A DNA stretch of 64,000 nt, taken from positions 9,486,001-9,550,000 of the forward strand of contig JAHQIY010000003.1 of assembly GCA_019054805.1 (NCBI GenBank), given 5' to 3'. Position 1 is the stretch's first letter; each line of letters opens with the position of its first letter. This DNA is from Brachionus manjavacas. Its lineage: Eukaryota; Rotifera; Eurotatoria; Ploima; Brachionidae. Shown in pieces: positions 51,401-57,400 of the stretch. Under the pieces are notes generated by a model. It was not told the DNA's origin. It ran no database searches and worked only from the letters and a program-made list of their open reading frames with translations. Position numbers and translations under genes: made by a program.

Positions 51401-54400
51401 AGCTTATTTAAGATTTTCAAACTTATTTTTATTCTCTATTTTCTAAATCTCTTTTAAATAATTAATTATATTTAATTTAAAAATATTAATATTTTATTAG
51501 AAAAATAATAAATCGAGCTATGTTAAAAAGGGTCGTCAGTCATAATTATAACAACAAACCAAAAATTACTTTTATTAAATACTTTTATTAAAAACAGAAA
51601 AAATCTAATGGTAATTATAGTATTTTTAAGTACAAAAACATCGATGATAACAGTGTAAAATTCAAATAATACTATTTTTTTCAGATATGCAAAATGTGGA
51701 CATAAAAAAGGAAGCATTAAATTCTTTAAATCTAATATCTGACAAATTATTAATAAATTATTTGTAATAATTTTTTATGGTCAAACATGGATTTTTTAGT
51801 ATGATGAATTTTTTTGAATTGAAATTTTATCATCAAAATTAATTAAAACCTTTATTTAATAATAAATTTTGATCATGATCAAAAAAATTTTATCATAAGC
51901 TTCAATTTGCCGATTTAACATGCTAAGTGCAAAATATAAATAATAAAAGCCGCACAATTTAACATTTTAAAGATCTTATTTTAAAATTTATTTTTAAAAT
52001 TTAATTTATCATGATTTTTTTTTTAATTTTAATGGGAAAAAAGTGATGTAAAAATAACGAAAAAAAAATGCAAACGTTTAATTTATGTTTCAGATTTTGT
52101 AAATCAAATCCCAAGAGAAGACTTCTTTTTTTAATGCGAAATTGTTTAATCAGGCATTTTTTTATTTAAAATTAAAATTATTTTAGATTTCCTTTTGGTT
52201 TTTTAACATGAATATTACTTATTTGTCTATTAAATGCTGATTTTAATTTAAAATTTTTACAAATTTTCTTTCAAATAAAAAAATTAGGAAAATCCCGATT
52301 TTTTACAATTTTAATAATCTATTTTATAAATATAATGCAAAATTAGTTGAAAATTTTAAATAATAAAGTCTTAATTTTTAATTGAAAATAATTTTTATTT
52401 TTTTTTGCAATATTAAACATAAATTTCAACTAAGATATTTTATTTTTTAATTAAAAATTCAATTGCTTTTTTTCAGAACCAAAAAAATGTTTAGGTTGTA
52501 AATAAATAATTAAGTCCAAGCGTTATGTTTATCCATTGATCATTAGCAGGTTGATTTTTAGGGTAATAGGGTTTATAAGTTTTTTTATCATTATTTTTTT
52601 TAATTTTGTTTTTTTATGTTGACTCAAAAATTTACCTCAAAAAAAGCTTCTTCAATTGAATTAGTCCATTTATTTTAGTAATCGGCTAGTAAATTTATTA
52701 AATACGGTTTTTTTAGCTTTTTAGGATCTAAGAGGAATAATTGAAAAGCGTTCTTTATTTTTTTTACTTCTAATTTTTATTTTAATGAAAGAAATCCAAG
52801 TTCTAAAACTTGGTTAACTTAAAAAAATGTGATAGTTATTTATTTTTTAAAATTAAATTTTTTAGCTAAACGATAATTCTGTATAGTATACCAAATTATT
52901 AAGGATTAAGGATTTAAATTTATTTATTTTGAATTTTTACCTCAGACTTTTTATCTAATAATTTTTTTAAAAACTTTCTGTTAAGCATCTTTTTAAAGAA
53001 AAATAATATAATAAAATAATGTAATTTTAATTAAAAATAATATAATTTTATTAATTAAATTTGAGGAAATTGGGCTTTATAAGCTTTTATGATGAAACAG
53101 CGTTTAAAAAAAATTTTTTTTTTATTAAATTAACGGAATAAAAATTAAGTTGAATTAACACAGGAGATAATAATAATCGAATATCGAAATTTTGAGACGT
53201 CCTTTTAACTCTTTGATCAATCCTAATTGAAATACTTTTTCGAATTAAAAAGAAAGTCTGAAGTATTATCATCTTCACTATCTTCATTAATCTATAATGT
53301 TAGAAATTTACTGGTTTAAACTCTTAAGCTAATAGTTAATAAGTATTTTGTATATAAATTTAAAGTTTAAAACTATCTTTTTTTTGTAAAGAAATCAATT
53401 AATTGTTAGCAATGCTGTTTTTTCAGTGGAGCTATGAAAGTTTTATTTAGAAAAAAAAAATTGCCAAATTTTACGTAAATTTACGAAGAAATTGAAATTT
53501 TTGAGAATTCTTTATTTTTTATTTCTTCTTTAATAAATAAGTAGATGGTAATAATTTTATTATTTTCATTGATATATTTATTTTTTCAAGAAGGAATAAA
53601 AAAAAATTAAAAATTCTCATCAGTCAATTTTTTCTATTAGCATTTTTAATTATTGCGTAAATTTACGTAAAAAGCAGTTATCATAGCATCACTTTAAATA
53701 AAAAACATCTAAACCAAAATACACTTTTTTTATTGAAAAAACAAATGTTTTCTCGTGAAATTTTAGGGTTAATTTGGAAGAAATTTCGCAAAAAACATAT
53801 GACAACTGAATTGCGCTGAATAAGCAGCTTCTCCAGTTCTATCGATTCATCACCAGTCACATAGCCATAAATTTCATTAAAAACGAATTTACATTGCCTC
53901 CAAATTTTAATCAAAAATCAAGGACAGAACAAAAATAATTTTTTTGACATATCTTTAAATTCTCTTTATTGAAAATAACATGAAGCTAACAAATTGACCA
54001 TACTACAATTAATTGAAGACTTCGTAATTAGCAAACAATTGTAAGCTTCCAATCTGAATAACTTTTCGAATCTTTCAGCTATTTTCGATCTTTGAAACCA
54101 AAATTTAAGAAAAATTCAAGATATATCTATAAATTTAGACCAAAAAAATTTTTAAAATTTAACAAAAAATTTTTTGGGACATTTTATTAAATTTCCTTTA
54201 TTGATAAGAAAAAAAAAATAAATTTCACTTTACCAACTTAAGAAAAATAAAGACAGACAAAAAAATTTTTTTTTTTTGAGATTTTATTATATTTCCTTTA
54301 TTGATAGGAAAAAAATAAAAAAAAATTCACTTTGACCAACTTAGGGAGAAAAATTAAGACAGACAAAAAAATTTTTTTTTTGACATTTTATTAAATTTCC

Positions 54401-57400
54401 TTTATTGATAAGAAAAAAAAATAAAAAAAAATTTCACTTTGACCAACTTAGGGAGATAAATTAAGACAGAGCCCAAACAAATAGATTAATTTTTTGTTGT
54501 TGCAGACTTCGCGCCGATCAACGAACACGAGGCCAACGACTACGACTTTTTGAATCCGTCATCAGTGCCGTACTACTACTCGCCATCGTCGACGGTGATG
54601 CGGCAACAAAAGCTGCTGCAAATCCAACAACAGCAGCACCAAGCGAACCAAGTGACATCGACGCCGACCACCGAGAGGTCGAAGAGCACGAACCGCGCGG
54701 CTCACTCGTCGTCGTCGGCGGATCAGGGCAAGACGGCGCGCGTCAAATCGGCGCAGGCATCGAGCCGAGCACCGCTGCAGTCGGCGTGCTCGTCGTCGAA
54801 CCACGAGAGCGACGAGGCGCACGGCCGACACAAGCCTAGCAGCAGCGCCAAGAGCAAGAAGAACGAGCCGAAGCAGACGCGCAACACCAGCATCAAAAAG
54901 CTGAAGAGCTTTTTCGGCGAGAGGACGCCGGTGGTGCTGCAGGCGGTCGAGAGCAAGAACGTGATCGCGTCCGACGACTACTTGGCCTCGCAGCCCAACG
55001 AAACAGTGAAGGAGGGCGTGCTGATCTGCAAGATGGTGCTCAAGGACGGCAAGCGGTCCAACGACCGGTCGTGGCGCCCCGCCTGGGCCGTGCTCAAGAA
55101 GAGCGGCGAGCTGTTCTTGTGCAAGGAGAAAAAGGACAACGTCATGGTCCCCTCCATGGACTCGTCCTATCCCATCAGCATCAAGAACTCGCTCATCGAC
55201 ATCGCCTACGACTACACCAAGCGCAAGAACGTGTTCAAAATTCGTTCGGTTAATTGTGAATACTTGTTTCAGACAATCGATCATGACTCCATGCTGGAGT
55301 GGATACGAGTAATGCAGGAGAGTGCAAACGATTCGTTAGACAAGCTAGTAACGTGTATGAGCAGCAACAAAAATTGGCTACTGAACACAATCGAAAGCGA
55401 TCACAACTCGCTTGACTTGAGCGCCTACTCGCCCAAAGCACTGCATCTACTCAAATCGATGAACAATTCAAACGAGGCGCTGAGCTGGTCGCCGGTCGAC
55501 GACTCGTACTCGAGCCGCGGCCGGCCAGCCGAGCAGGACGTGAGCCCGCGGCGCGCCGACAACCGCAAGTGGGTCCGTCAGATGACCAGGCGCATCAAGG
55601 GCTTCATGAGCAGCGCCAGCACCGAGCAGATGGCGCACGAGCACTACTCGGCGCACGGCCGCAATTTCGGCATTGCGCTGGAGCGCTGCGAGCCCTCCAC
55701 TCTGTCCGTGTTCGTGCCTGTGGTCATCGAGGTGTGCACACGGCTCGTCGAGATTCACATAGTGGACGAGGGCCTGTACAGAAAAGTGGGCCAGAAGCAG
55801 GTGGTGCTGGCGCTGCGCTCGCAGCTGAACGCCGGCGTAATGAGCGTCGACGTGTCCGACCACAACTGGGACAATCCGCACGCCGTCGTCTCGCTGCTCA
55901 AGTGCTTCCTCAACGAGCTGCCCGACTCGCTCACCACTTCCCACTTGTACAACGAGTTTATTCACGTGTGCCGCTGCGACCAGCATCGCGCGCGCATCCT
56001 CGGCGTCAAAAAGCTGCTCGCCAGGCTGCCCACGCACAACTACGAGACTCTCAAGTATTTGACGGCCCATTTGAGACGGGTCGCCGCCGCCTATCACCAC
56101 AACAAAATGACCATCAAAAATTTGTCCATTGCTTTCTCCCAGTCCATAATCAGACACAACGAGGCCAATTGCGAGACCATTCGCAGCGATCACCTCACAC
56201 AATCACTTCTAATCGAACTCATTCTGATCTATGTAAGTGTTCAAAAATTGTCTTTGCGGGTCTTTAGTGACGGGTCGCCTCTACAGGCCACGAGAGGGAT
56301 ATACCCCCCCCCCTCCTCACAGGCCCAAAATCTTATTTATTTCAAAAACTTGTTTAAAACTTCATGGCCTGAATAGTTATTCTTGAAAATATAAAAATCT
56401 ATCTTTAGGAGATCATTTAATAAATTGTAAAAATTATAAAAAATTGTGTAGTCAAAATTTAATTCCGTAATTAATAATTAATTTTATTTTGGAGACAACA
56501 AACTTAACCGAATCAACAAGAACATCATTTATTTACTTAAATAGAATTTAAGGATAGACCCCTGAGTTCGAGACTTTCTTTTGAACCCTCATGAAAGAAA
56601 AAATTGAAAATTAAAAAAAAATTATACGATTAGACTTTTTTTTTTTTAATTGTTTATTTATTATTTAAATAGACTTTGAGTAGCGAAACTCGTTTAGCTA
56701 TTGTTCATATATTAAAAGAAAGTGAAACCGATATAAGGTATTACAAAATTGGGTACACAATTTTTAAAAAACATGTAGTAAAATGGGAATATTAAGAAAG
56801 GGAAGCTTCTAGAAAACTGAAAGATTTGGCTGTTGTAACCCACGATTTACCACGATTTAAATGATTAAATAGATGATTAATTTTTAACAACGTAGGAACG
56901 TCAAAGTCTTCTAGCACACCTAGCTTTTCTTTAACGGCGAATTGAAGTTCATGATCAAATGTAAATTTCAGATTAAAATTTTCAGTTTTTGATTTAAATA
57001 AAAAAGTATTTTTTATCAATTTTTTAATCATAAATGACTAAACTTTATTAAACATTATTTGTTTAATCAATAATTAGTTATATCAATGTTTTGAATTTTA
57101 CAATACAAAATTTAACAAAAATTATTAAAATTATAATATATATATATAATATATATTATAAATATAATATAATATAATATTAAAATTATAATTTATATTA
57201 TAAATTTATTTAAAATTTAAAATAAAATTTATTTTCCTGAGAATATTTTATATTAAAAAAGTAATGCAGTGGGTAAGAATATTGTCATAGTCTTAGAACT
57301 GAATTTTGATTGCTTCTGATTAAAAATCATCTTAATTACATTAAAATTAAAAAAAGTTAATAATTTTTTTTAATATTTTATTCAATTTTTTTTAGTTAAA

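Larger units (their letters stand above)
49502..54505 (+). other. Intron 8, 5.0 kb
   Basis: Mostly featureless AT-rich DNA. It contains an inverted-repeat element at 53424-53694 and a 106-bp minisatellite at 54148-54471 just before the exon 9 acceptor (TTGTTGTTGCAG). Confidence 0.6.

Noticed and set aside
54148-54471. CRISPR-like array
   Set aside because: Whole 106-bp units repeat without unique spacers; this is a eukaryotic minisatellite in an intron.
54562-56202. Antisense ORFs of 240 and 244 codons over exon 9
   Set aside because: They are low-complexity Leu/Arg/Val-rich shadows of the GC-rich PH-RhoGAP exon, without domains; the sense strand carries clear conserved domains.
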